From assembly GCA_964450125.1 (NCBI GenBank), contig CAYVDO010000419.1, forward strand, positions 1 through 6,797: a stretch of DNA of 6,797 nucleotides, given 5' to 3'. The stretch is from JADJOY01 sp964450125 (GTDB lineage Bacteria > JADJOY01). Of the stretch, positions 1 through 6,310 are shown one piece after another; position 1 is the stretch's first letter, and each line of letters starts with the position of its first letter. The position numbers and the translations under genes are program-made. The notes below the pieces were generated by a model. That model saw only the letters and a list, made by a program, of their open reading frames with translations, was not told where the DNA came from and made no database searches.

Positions 1-1042
1 GGACCAGGTTACGAATCGAATCCACCGAAGCGGCAGCACCGCGCGCCGTCGCTTCGGCAGCGCGCAATGCCGGCTTTTGCTTGGTCTCCGCCCAGAGCGG
101 CAGCGAAAGACCGAAGCTGGCCTGCCACATCGGATCGAGCCCGCCGCGGTTCATGTAGCCGCCGCTCACGTAGAAGTCGGGCAAGATGGCCTTCTCGGCC
201 AGCGATCGCTCGAGCCCGGCGCGCTCGAGCGTCGCCGCCGCCGCGACGAGCTCGGGGCTTTCCGTCTCGGCGGCGGTGAGCACGGCCTCACGCTCGGGCG
301 GAGTCGGGTCCAGCTCGAGCGTCACGGCCTCGGGCATCGGCGCTTCCCTCGGCCGATCGCGAAGGCGGTTCAGCTCGCGCTGAGCCAAGTCGCGGGCCAG
401 CGCGGTGTCGAGGCGCGCCTGCTCGAGACGCGCCAGCTCGACCTGCGCGCGCAGCACCTCGGGTTGCGACGCGAGCCCGGCCGCGTAGCGCGCACGCGCG
501 ATCGCCTCGAGATCCGCGACCGCCTGCGATTCCTCGCCGAGGATCTCGCGGTTGCGCTCCGCGAGAGCCAGCGCCACCCACGCTTTCTCCACCTGTGCCC
601 GCAGGTCGCGCCGCACGCGCTGGAGACGTGCGCGCACCACCTCGACGGCGCGGCCGCGCGCGTCGCTGGCGGTCGCGAGCTTGCCTGGGAAGGGCAACGC
701 CTGCGACCACACGAACGCGAGCTGCGTCATCTCCTCGCTGCCGAGCGACGGGGCGACGCCGTCGTTCTGGTAGCTGACGGTGAAGACCGGATCGGGCAAC
801 GCCCCCGCCTGGCTGGGCAGTTCGAGCGCGGCCGCGACCGCGGCCTCGGCGGCACGCACCTCGGGGTACCGCGCCAGCGCCTCGGCCACGACGGCGACAC
901 CTGCCTCGTTCTGGGACGCCGATTGCGCGACACCACCGAGAGCGAGCGTGCTCACGATGCTCAGCGGCGCCGCGATCGCGGCGCAACGACCTCGCACGCG
1001 CTGACCCGGTCGGCGCGGTGCCGACCGTCGATCGAATGCCAT
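1..1042 (-). CDS. TolC-family outer-membrane efflux protein (CusC/CzcC-like), 3' end outside window
   Basis: Outer-membrane channel of a tripartite efflux pump, which would pass substrate from a periplasmic adaptor and an inner-membrane RND pump to the outside. The minus-strand frame is open from the ATG at 1042-1040 to the window edge, giving 347 residues of the roughly 400-450 usual for the family. Residues 1-19 are basic, 20-37 are hydrophobic, and a signal-peptidase I site is plausible near GGVA|QS (residue 39). The first OEP repeat follows, with a 'YPEVRAAEAAV' helix, 'QAGALPDP' and 'LPFPGKL'. A coiled-coil stretch (about 120-225) is rich in Ala, Arg, Glu and Leu. The second OEP repeat begins at 'ESPELVAAAATLERAG' and includes 'LPDFYVSGGY' and 'SLPLWAETKQKPAL'. 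The FPGK and 'LPLW...KQKPA' motifs are, from memory, typical of heavy-metal-type TolC proteins. A strong ribosome site (GGGAGG, five bases before the ATG) fixes the start. The substrate (copper, silver, zinc/cobalt or other) cannot be told from this sequence. The family call is firm; metal efflux is inference. Confidence 0.9.
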   Translation of the reverse strand, partial: MAFDRRSAPRRPGQRVRGRCAAIAAPLSIVSTLALGGVAQSASQNEAGVAVVAEALARYPEVRAAEAAVAAALELPSQAGALPDPVFTVSYQNDGVAPSLGSEEMTQLAFVWSQALPFPGKLATASDARGRAVEVVRARLQRVRRDLRAQVEKAWVALALAERNREILGEESQAVADLEAIARARYAAGLASQPEVLRAQVELARLEQARLDTALARDLAQRELNRLRDRPREAPMPEAVTLELDPTPPEREAVLTAAETESPELVAAAATLERAGLERSLAEKAILPDFYVSGGYMNRGGLDPMWQASFGLSLPLWAETKQKPALRAAEATARGAAASVDSIRNLV

Positions 1043-1053
1043 TCCCGCCTCCC
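1043..1053 (-). promoter_or_regulatory. Ribosome binding site of the TolC-family gene
   Basis: Read on the minus strand this is GGGAGGCGGGA directly before the ATG, with the GGGAGG core five bases from the start codon. It decides the start at 1042. Confidence 0.75.
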
Positions 1054-1156
1054 GATGCAGGCCGGCGTGAACCACCGGTCCGCTCACGAGGGGCGAACGC
1101 CACGCCGCGCGATCTGCGCGGAGCTGCGCTGCCCCGTCAGTCGAAGAGCGGCGGGA

Positions 1157-1546
1157 TCAAATCAGCAGGGTGCGATGGGCTCGATAAATCGGCACACCGG
1201 CGCGGTAGCTGAACAGCGCAACCGGCCCGGGTGCCACGCGCACGGAAGGTGCCGAAGCGGTAACGTTCTGTAGCGCGAACACCGAGCCCAAGAGCGGCGC
1301 GAACGAAGACACGGCGGCGGAGTCGAGGGGCGCGGGTTCCGTCGCCGGCCGCACGTTGCAGCACTCGAGCGGCGTGCGCTTTGCCTCGCTGCAATGCGGC
1401 GTTTCCGCAGCGTCTTGCGCACAACAGCACTCGGAACCTTGCGAGGCACAAGCCGCCAAAGGCAGCGCGAATGTCCACAGCGTCGCAAGCAACGCGACGA
1501 CGGCGAACGTCCGGAGCTCACGCGAACCCATCACGTTACGCAGCAT
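1157..1546 (-). CDS. Small Cys-rich exported protein, possible lipoprotein, upstream of TolC
   Basis: A 129-residue protein of no family I can name with certainty. Residues 1-32 form a secretion signal: a short charged start, then a hydrophobic core from about 13 to 31. The core ends in L-A-A-C (residues 30-33), which fits a lipobox with Cys33 as the lipidated residue, although ordinary cleavage nearby is also possible. Six further cysteines cluster within residues 40-63 (CCC at 40-42, C52, CC at 62-63), so this part could bind metal or form disulfides. The remainder is Ala/Pro/Ser-rich and ends in a short basic, aromatic stretch. The gene lies 114 bases upstream of the TolC-type gene on the same strand and probably shares its transcript. 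Small Cys-rich exported proteins of this layout occur, as I recall, at the head of heavy-metal RND operons; a metal-binding or sensing role is inference. The start could also be the ATG at 1531; neither has a strong ribosome site. Confidence 0.65.
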   Translation of the reverse strand: MLRNVMGSRELRTFAVVALLATLWTFALPLAACASQGSECCCAQDAAETPHCSEAKRTPLECCNVRPATEPAPLDSAAVSSFAPLLGSVFALQNVTASAPSVRVAPGPVALFSYRAGVPIYRAHRTLLI

Positions 1547-1633
1547 AGCAAGTTCCGCTCCGCGCCCGAAATCGAACGCCCATGAAAGGCACGCACCGCA
1601 CCGAATGAAAGCACCCGGAGTCTTTCGATTTTC

Positions 1634-1663
1634 TTGACTTCCCCGGGGGGCCTCACGTACCGT
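1634..1663 (+). promoter_or_regulatory. Candidate sigma70-type promoter for the DUF11 gene
   Basis: TTGACT at 1634-1639 matches the -35 consensus in five of six bases. TACCGT at 1658-1663 keeps the three most conserved -10 positions (TA...T), and the spacer is 18 bases. Transcription would start near 1670 and give a leader of about 145 bases that contains the inverted repeat at 1751-1771. The weak -10 and GC-rich surroundings keep this tentative. Confidence 0.35.
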
Positions 1664-1750
1664 TCGTGCTGGATCCAGGCTGGTGAGTGGACGCTATCCG
1701 CGCCGCTCCGTGGATCAGTGGCAGGCGAACGCATCCATCGAACGAAGGGG

Positions 1751-1771
1751 TCGATGACGTTTCGTCATCGA
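1751..1771. promoter_or_regulatory. Perfect 9-bp inverted repeat in the leader of the DUF11 gene
   Basis: TCGATGACG (1751-1759) and CGTCATCGA (1763-1771) are exact reverse complements around a TTT centre, and the element ends 42 bases before the ATG at 1814. As DNA it could be a dimeric-regulator operator. As RNA it would be a tight hairpin between promoter and ribosome site. It is not followed by a T run, so it is not an intrinsic terminator. The bound factor is unknown. Confidence 0.5.
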
Positions 1772-1802
1772 AGCGCACGAGCGTGAACATCGCACGATCG
1801 CG

Positions 1803-1808
1803 GGGGGA
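1803..1808 (+). promoter_or_regulatory. Ribosome binding site of the DUF11 gene
   Basis: GGGGGA lies five bases before the ATG at 1814. An in-frame TGA at 1784-1786, with no start codon between it and 1814, makes 1814 the only sensible start. Confidence 0.6.
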
Positions 1809-1813
1809 CACAA

Positions 1814-4465
1814 ATGAAACTCGTAAGGCATCGAAACAGCGGACGCGCGGCGCCGCGAGCACTCGCCGCAATCGTCGTGTCGAGCGCGGCGTGCCTTTTC
1901 GCCGTGACGCCGACTTACGCGCAAGAAGCCTGTACCCAGTCACAAGTCGACAGCCTCCGCGCACAGGTCATATCCGCCCGCACCCAGTGGCAGACCTCGC
2001 GGAAGCGCGGTGATCACGACTCCTACGCGGCGGCACGTGGAGCACTGCTCTCGTACGCGATCCAGTGTGCGGATGCGCTGCAGAAACCAGCACGCTCACT
2101 CGTCGCAGGGGCACTCAGCGTGCCCTACATCGAGGCTGCGAACGCAGAGCCCGGGACGCGAGCGCCGGGGGACTTCACGGACCTGTTCATCAGCACGGTG
2201 CCGACTTCGATCAGCGGCGCAGCAGGCAACACGCTGACCTACACGCTGCTGACGACCTGCTTCGAGAAGGCGGCCGTCACACCGGTCATGCAGGACTTTC
2301 TGTTCGCGACCGAGGGCGGCACTGGCGCGCAGGTGACGGCCTTCGACGACCAGTTCAACGGAACCGACAGCTGCACGAACAACCTCGTGGTCAGTGGCGC
2401 GCTCGACGGCTTCGTGTGCTCGCTCGGCGCGGACTTGCCCTACACCTTCCCGCCCACCTACTGGGCCATCAACGTGGAGGTCACGTCACCTCAAGGTGCG
2501 ACGCTCTCGTCGGAAGCCAGCGTGCACGGCGCCGAGTTCGAGTCGAGCACGCTCAACAACACCACCACCGCGTCGATCCGCTTCTCGGCTTCGAGCGGTC
2601 TCTCGATCTCGGCCAGCGGCCCCTCCGGTGTGATCGCCGGCAACGCAATCAGCTACACGCTCTCGGTCAGCAACGACGGTCCCAGCACCGCCGAAGGCGT
2701 GGTGGTCAAGGACTTCGTGCCGTCGGAAGTCGACATCACCAGCTTCTCGGCCTCGAGCGGCTCCTGCTCGAACACGCCCGGAACGCAGACCATCACGTGC
2801 AACCTCGGCAACCTGTCGAACGGCGCGAGCCGCACCATCACCGTCGACGGCATCGTCAAGGCGAACGTCGCCGACGCGACGGTGATCTTCAACGATGCCC
2901 AAGTGTCTAGCTCGACGGCGGACCCCGATACCGCCGACAACGTGGACAGCGTCGCGACCACCGTCGACGCGGGCACCAGCGGTCTCTCGGTCGTGCAGTC
3001 GGGCGCGGCCTCGGCCACAGCCGGGACGGACGTCGTCTACACCAACACCATCACCAACGTGGGTAGCACGCCCGCCAACAGCACCGTATTCCGCGTCTTC
3101 GCGCCGACCGAGATGGACATCGTCGCATTCACCGCGTCGAGCGGCGACTGCAACGTGAATGCGACCGGAGGTCCGTCCTGCAACTTGGGCACGATCGCCC
3201 CAGGTGGGAATCGCGTCGTGACCGTCACGCAGCACATCCGGACCAGCACCCCCAACGGCACCATCCTCTTCCACACCGGCCAGGCCTCGAGTGACGCGTT
3301 CGAGTCGTCGAACGCCGACAACGTCGACACCGACTCGACCACCGTCACGGGTGCCACGAGCGGCCTCACGGTCGTGAAGCAAGGTNNNNNNNNNNCGGCG
3401 ACCGTCGTCGCCGGTACGCCGATCAGCTACACGATCGACGTCACGAACGTCGGTCCGGATCCCGCGAGCGACGTGAAGGTCAAGGACGAGATCCCCTCCG
3501 GGATCACGCTCACCTCGATGACGGCAACCCAGGGCGCCTGTGACCTGGGCGCGCTCACGCCGACCTGCACACTCGGCAATCTCGCTGCGAACGGCGGCAC
3601 CGCAACGGTCACCGTGAACGGAATCGTGAAGGCCAGCGTCGCCGACGACACGATCATCCTGAACTCCGCCACCGCCAGTGGCACCGTTTACGAATCGGAT
3701 ACGGCAGACAACACGTCGACCGCTTCGACCACCGTGGACGCCCAGGCCGACCTCTCGATCGACACGGCGGACACCACCGATCCGCTCAACATCAATACGC
3801 CCTTCCGTTGGGTGAACACGATCTCGAACGCCGGCCCGTCCGATGCGGTGAACGTGGTCGTCACGGACGAGATTCCGAAGTTGGTCGAAGACCTGCAGAT
3901 TCGCGAGCTCCCCGCCGGGTGCGACCGGTTCGAGCAGACGATCAAGTGTGCGCTCGGGACGGTGAAGGTCGGCGCGAGCGTCACGATGAACATCGAGCTG
4001 GAAGCGATGGCCAGCGCCGGGACGTCGATCTCGCACACCGCAACAGTCTCCGCGGTGACCGATGACCCGAACCCTGCGAACGACACGGACTCCGAGACCA
4101 CGACCCTTCAGGCCCCAGACCTCACCGGCGCCTTCGTCAGCCCGATCAACACCTTCTGTGACCTCACCAAGCAGACCTGCACGGTGAAGGGCACGTTCCG
4201 CGTCACCAATGCGGGCAACGCGAAGTCGGTTCAAACGTCGTTGCGCTTCGTGCGATCGAACAACACGACGCTCGGCGCCGGCGACCCGCAGCTCAAGAAG
4301 TTCACGATCAATCAGCTGAAGGCCGGCAAGACGCAAGACTTCGCGTTCACCTTCGTGCTCCCGCTCGATCAGTTCGTCATCGCGCAGGTCGACTCGGACA
4401 ACCTCGAGGCGGAGCTCAACGAGGGCAACAACATCTTCTACAAGGGCCCCTTCCCGAAGCCCTGA
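1814..4465 (+). CDS. Secreted multi-domain DUF11 / CARDB repeat protein
   Basis: An exported beta-repeat protein of 883 residues (numbering after residue 524 assumes the 10-N gap is correct). Residues 1-36 are a signal peptide with cleavage at TYA|Q. Residues 37-115 are mostly helical with Cys40 and Cys85. Residues 119-261 are a diverged DUF11-like domain ('NTLTYTL', later 'STLNNTTTAS'). Four clear DUF11-type domains follow at about 262-389, 390-516, 517-645 and 646-768. Each opens with a G/D-L-[ST] strand, has a '[ST]YT..V.N.GP' type strand, a Cys pair and an 'N/DTADN'-like close. Residues 769-876 look like a CARDB domain ('GTFRVTNAGNAKS', 'LNEGNNIFY'). No C-terminal anchor, LPXTG or PEP-CTERM-type tail is visible. 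DUF11 arrays are typical of surface or extracellular proteins in many bacteria; an adhesin, sheath or matrix role is inference. The gene is monocistronic, with its own candidate promoter and terminator. Confidence 0.9.
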   Translation: MKLVRHRNSGRAAPRALAAIVVSSAACLFAVTPTYAQEACTQSQVDSLRAQVISARTQWQTSRKRGDHDSYAAARGALLSYAIQCADALQKPARSLVAGALSVPYIEAANAEPGTRAPGDFTDLFISTVPTSISGAAGNTLTYTLLTTCFEKAAVTPVMQDFLFATEGGTGAQVTAFDDQFNGTDSCTNNLVVSGALDGFVCSLGADLPYTFPPTYWAINVEVTSPQGATLSSEASVHGAEFESSTLNNTTTASIRFSASSGLSISASGPSGVIAGNAISYTLSVSNDGPSTAEGVVVKDFVPSEVDITSFSASSGSCSNTPGTQTITCNLGNLSNGASRTITVDGIVKANVADATVIFNDAQVSSSTADPDTADNVDSVATTVDAGTSGLSVVQSGAASATAGTDVVYTNTITNVGSTPANSTVFRVFAPTEMDIVAFTASSGDCNVNATGGPSCNLGTIAPGGNRVVTVTQHIRTSTPNGTILFHTGQASSDAFESSNADNVDTDSTTVTGATSGLTVVKQGXXXXATVVAGTPISYTIDVTNVGPDPASDVKVKDEIPSGITLTSMTATQGACDLGALTPTCTLGNLAANGGTATVTVNGIVKASVADDTIILNSATASGTVYESDTADNTSTASTTVDAQADLSIDTADTTDPLNINTPFRWVNTISNAGPSDAVNVVVTDEIPKLVEDLQIRELPAGCDRFEQTIKCALGTVKVGASVTMNIELEAMASAGTSISHTATVSAVTDDPNPANDTDSETTTLQAPDLTGAFVSPINTFCDLTKQTCTVKGTFRVTNAGNAKSVQTSLRFVRSNNTTLGAGDPQLKKFTINQLKAGKTQDFAFTFVLPLDQFVIAQVDSDNLEAELNEGNNIFYKGPFPKP
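2597..4117 (+). repeat. Four tandem DUF11 units of about 127 codons
   Basis: Units start near 2597, 2981, 3362 and 3749, giving spacings of 128, 127 and 129 codons in the sequence as given. Unit junctions are the most alike: each previous unit ends in 'ADN...TTV' and the next begins with 'GL[ST]' (DLS in the last). Cys pairs fall at residues 318/329, 446/456, 576/585 and 703/712, so each unit probably holds one disulfide. The last unit is the most diverged, lacking the 'GIVKA' strand seen in units 1 and 3. Confidence 0.8.
3386..3395. other. Assembly gap of 10 Ns inside the DUF11 gene
   Basis: Ten unknown bases lie eight codons into the third DUF11 unit. The frame is kept on both sides, so the real length is 1 modulo 3 if the gene is intact. 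With 10 bases the loop before 'VAGTPISYT' is three residues longer than in units 1 and 2. With a single base it would match them exactly. Confidence 0.95.
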
Positions 4466-4496
4466 GCCTGCGGGCTACTCTCGGGCCCTGACGCGC

Positions 4497-4534
4497 AACG
4501 GGCACCCAGCCTCTGGCTGGGTGCCCGTTTTTTT
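4497..4534 (+). terminator. Intrinsic terminator after the DUF11 gene
   Basis: A perfect 14-bp stem pairs 4498-4511 with 4515-4528 around a three-base TCT loop, followed by a run of seven Ts (4528-4534). It starts 32 bases after the stop codon. On the minus strand the same stem follows the pilus cluster after the 4557 stop, with only TT behind it, so it may act weakly in that direction between the convergent genes. Confidence 0.93.
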
Positions 4535-4536
4535 CT

Positions 4537-4553
4537 CCGCCCCGTGAGGGCGG
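4537..4553 (-). other. Small hairpin at the end of the pilus cluster
   Basis: CCGCCC (4537-4542) pairs with GGGCGG (4548-4553) around a five-base loop, just past the minus-strand stop at 4557. The minus transcript would run through this hairpin, an A tract, and then the large 4498-4528 stem. It may protect the 3' end; it has no T run of its own. Confidence 0.35.
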
Positions 4554-4556
4554 CGC

Positions 4557-5036
4557 TCATTCAGGAAGCGGATAGACGAGCGGCACCGACTGCTTGTTGA
4601 GGATCTCGTGCCCGCGCTCGTCGACCACGTGAAAGAAAGGATCCGGCTTGCACAGAAAGTCGCTGATGCGGGTGTTCGGCGGCTTCGAATCGATGAACAC
4701 ACGGCCATCGATCGAGGTGCCGTCGGTGAGCAGGAAGCGCGCCCGAGCGGCGCTCACGAAGTAGATGCTGGGATCCTCTTCGTTCATTTCGGGCGTGGTG
4801 ACCGTCGCCCGCATGACCGCGCGCCGCGTGATCAGCACGATTCCACCGTCACGTGCCTGGAACGGGAAATACGGACTCGGGTCGTTCAAGAACTGGAGCA
4901 GGCGCGACCACAAGAACACGCCTGGTCCGCTTTCGGGAAACAGGAAGACGCCGCCGTCCAGAACGGTGCCGCCGTGCAGGTGGAGCGTGAGCGCAACGTG
5001 CTCCTTGCCGACGTACAGGCTGTGCCGTGACTCCAT
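4557..5036 (-). CDS. Protein of two tandem copies of a small domain, downstream of PilT
   Basis: A soluble 159-residue protein without signal peptide or membrane segment. It consists of two copies of one domain, about residues 14-78 and 98-155, joined by an acidic linker (TPEMNEEDPS). Shared features in order are 'GT..DG.VF' (23-31 and 106-114), a Phe-Leu-containing helix with Asp/Pro ('FLNDPSPYF' and 'FLCKPDPFF'), and a closing strand ('GIVLITRRAV' and 'HEILNKQSV'). The pattern reminds me of DUF6812-type domains, but I cannot confirm this here. Translation is set by a strong ribosome site (GGGAGG, five to six bases before the ATG at 5036). The gene lies 62 bases after the PilT stop on the same strand and is the last gene of the cluster, so it is probably co-transcribed with the pilus motor. 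A role in pilus control is inference from position only. Confidence 0.8.
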   Translation of the reverse strand: MESRHSLYVGKEHVALTLHLHGGTVLDGGVFLFPESGPGVFLWSRLLQFLNDPSPYFPFQARDGGIVLITRRAVMRATVTTPEMNEEDPSIYFVSAARARFLLTDGTSIDGRVFIDSKPPNTRISDFLCKPDPFFHVVDERGHEILNKQSVPLVYPLPE

Positions 5037-5098
5037 CGATCCTCCCGCAGCGCGTGTAGTGCACGCGTGGCCCGCGACGATACCTCAGCCCACCGCGC

Positions 5099-6310
5099 TC
5101 AGCGTCCAGCTCCCGATGGCCGTCCGGGCCCACTCGTCCCGCCCGAGCGCGTGCCGGGGGGTTGGGTTCCCGGCGGGCGCGTACCGGGACCCGCGGCCGT
5201 CGGGCTCGGACGGGGACCGGCGGTCGTGGGACTGCCCATGGGCGCGCCAGCGCCACCCACCGCGCGCTGCAGCGCCACGGGATCGCTCACGCACTCCATC
5301 GCATCCTCCATGCTGACCTTGCCTGCGGCCGCCAGCTTGGCGATCGCTTGATCCATGGTTTGCATGCCTGCCTGAGTCCCGGTTTGCATCACGCTCTGGA
5401 GCTGGGCGGTCTTGCCCTCTCGGATCAAGTTCGCGATCGCGGGGCTCGAGATCAGGATCTCGAACGCGCCCACGCGCCCGGACCCGTCCTTGGAACGCAT
5501 CAGGCGCTGGGCGACCACCAGCTTGAGGGATTCGGCGAGCATCGAACGGACCTGGCTCTGCTGATCCGCCGGGAAACTGTCCACGATCCGGTCGACGCTC
5601 TTGGACGCCGAGTTCGTGTGTAGCGTGCCGAACACCAAGATGCCGAACTCGGCGCACGTGAGGGCTTGCGAGATGGTGTCGAGGTCGCGCATCTCGCCCA
5701 CCAGGATCACATCCGGGTCCTCGCGGCCGGCGGCGCGAATCGCCTCGGCGAAAGACGGCGCGTGCACCCCGACGGCGCGCTGGGTGACGTGTGAGCGTCG
5801 ATTGGGGTGCACGAACTCGATCGGGTCCTCGATGGTCAGGATGTGCGCCTCGCGCTCGCGATTGATGGCGTCGATGATCGCCGCGAGCGTCGTGCTCTTG
5901 CCGCTGCCCGTGGGGCCTGTGACCAGAACCATCCCACTTCGCAGCTTCGCAATGCCCTGGATCGCCGGCGGCAGCGCGAGGTCGTCCACCGAGGGGATCT
6001 GCTCCGGAATCAGTCGGAACACGCCGGCCCAGCCGCGTTGGGTTCGGAACACGTTGGCGCGTGCGCGCGCCACGTTCGGCACCTCGATCGCGAAATCTGC
6101 CTCGCCCGTGCGCTCGAAATCGGCGCGTAGCCGGGCATCCAGCTGGATCTCGATCCAACCGCGGGTGTGCGCAGGGGTGAGCACCGTCGAGTCACGCTCG
6201 ACGAGCTCGCCGTCCAGTCGCATCATGATCGGGTAGCCGGGCGAGAGGTGAAGATCGGAGCCGCGCCGTTCCTTGAGCTCGCGGATGAGGGAGTGAATCG
6301 CGTTGCTCAT
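5099..6310 (-). CDS. pilT: Type IV pilus retraction ATPase, PilT family
   Basis: Hexameric cytoplasmic ATPase that powers pilus disassembly (twitching, uptake). The 403 residues contain all family landmarks: an N-terminal 'GSDLHLSPGYP' domain, Walker A GPTGSGKST (132-140), Asp box 'ILTIEDPIEFVHPN' (157-170), Walker B 'DPDVILVGEMRD' with Glu206, His box 'LVFGTLHTNSA' with His231, and the retraction-linked 'AIANLIREGKT' (291-301; AIRNLIRE in classical PilT). Two oddities are visible. The canonical 'AETGHLVFGTLH' reads 'AEFGILVFGTLH', so the first His-box histidine is Ile224. Residues 354-403 form a Pro/Gly/Thr/Arg-rich, disordered-looking tail absent from the usual protein of about 345 residues. 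The ATG overlaps the stop of the upstream paralog (ATGA at 6310-6307), which implies translational coupling. The family call is certain; its exact place among PilT paralogs is not. Confidence 0.93.
   Translation of the reverse strand: MSNAIHSLIRELKERRGSDLHLSPGYPIMMRLDGELVERDSTVLTPAHTRGWIEIQLDARLRADFERTGEADFAIEVPNVARARANVFRTQRGWAGVFRLIPEQIPSVDDLALPPAIQGIAKLRSGMVLVTGPTGSGKSTTLAAIIDAINREREAHILTIEDPIEFVHPNRRSHVTQRAVGVHAPSFAEAIRAAGREDPDVILVGEMRDLDTISQALTCAEFGILVFGTLHTNSASKSVDRIVDSFPADQQSQVRSMLAESLKLVVAQRLMRSKDGSGRVGAFEILISSPAIANLIREGKTAQLQSVMQTGTQAGMQTMDQAIAKLAAAGKVSMEDAMECVSDPVALQRAVGGAGAPMGSPTTAGPRPSPTAAGPGTRPPGTQPPGTRSGGTSGPGRPSGAGR

Larger units (their letters stand above)
1547..1813. other. 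Divergent intergenic region (267 bases)
   Basis: This gap separates the leftward efflux genes from the rightward DUF11 gene. I see no convincing coding frame, tRNA or mobile-element end. It holds a candidate rightward promoter (1634-1663), a GC-rich run (CCCCGGGGGG, 1641-1650) inside that promoter's spacer, and a perfect inverted repeat (1751-1771). A leftward promoter for the efflux genes must also lie here or close by, but no clear -35/-10 pair stands out on that strand. Confidence 0.6.

Noticed and set aside
288..1103. Minus-strand 271-codon frame overlapping the TolC-type gene
   Set aside because: It is dominated by Arg, Gly and Ala with no family features; the neighbouring frame starting at 1042 encodes the true protein.
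1105..1121. CCGCGC/GCGCGG inverted repeat between the Cys-rich gene and the TolC-type gene
   Set aside because: A six-bp GC stem without a T run is expected by chance in DNA this GC-rich; it gives no sound case for a terminator or attenuator.
77..1273. Long plus-strand open frame (398 codons) opposite the TolC-type gene
   Set aside because: It is Arg/His-rich without any recognisable domain and lies antisense to a frame with clear TolC motifs, a signal peptide and a good ribosome site. It is a by-product of high-GC codon use.
1538..1546. Extended -10-like TGCTATGCT on the minus strand across the start of the Cys-rich gene
   Set aside because: It overlaps the first ATG, has no matching -35 at proper distance, and would require a nearly leaderless message from the 1531 ATG. 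Too weak to annotate.
2486..4336. Minus-strand open frame of 616 codons opposite the DUF11 gene
   Set aside because: Its Arg/Gly/Val/Asp-rich, repetitive translation mirrors the repeats on the other strand. The plus-strand frame has the signal peptide, domains, ribosome site and terminator.
5085..6158. Second minus-strand frame (357 codons) inside pilT
   Set aside because: Out of frame with the Walker A, Walker B and His-box motifs and Arg/Gly-rich; a shadow frame.
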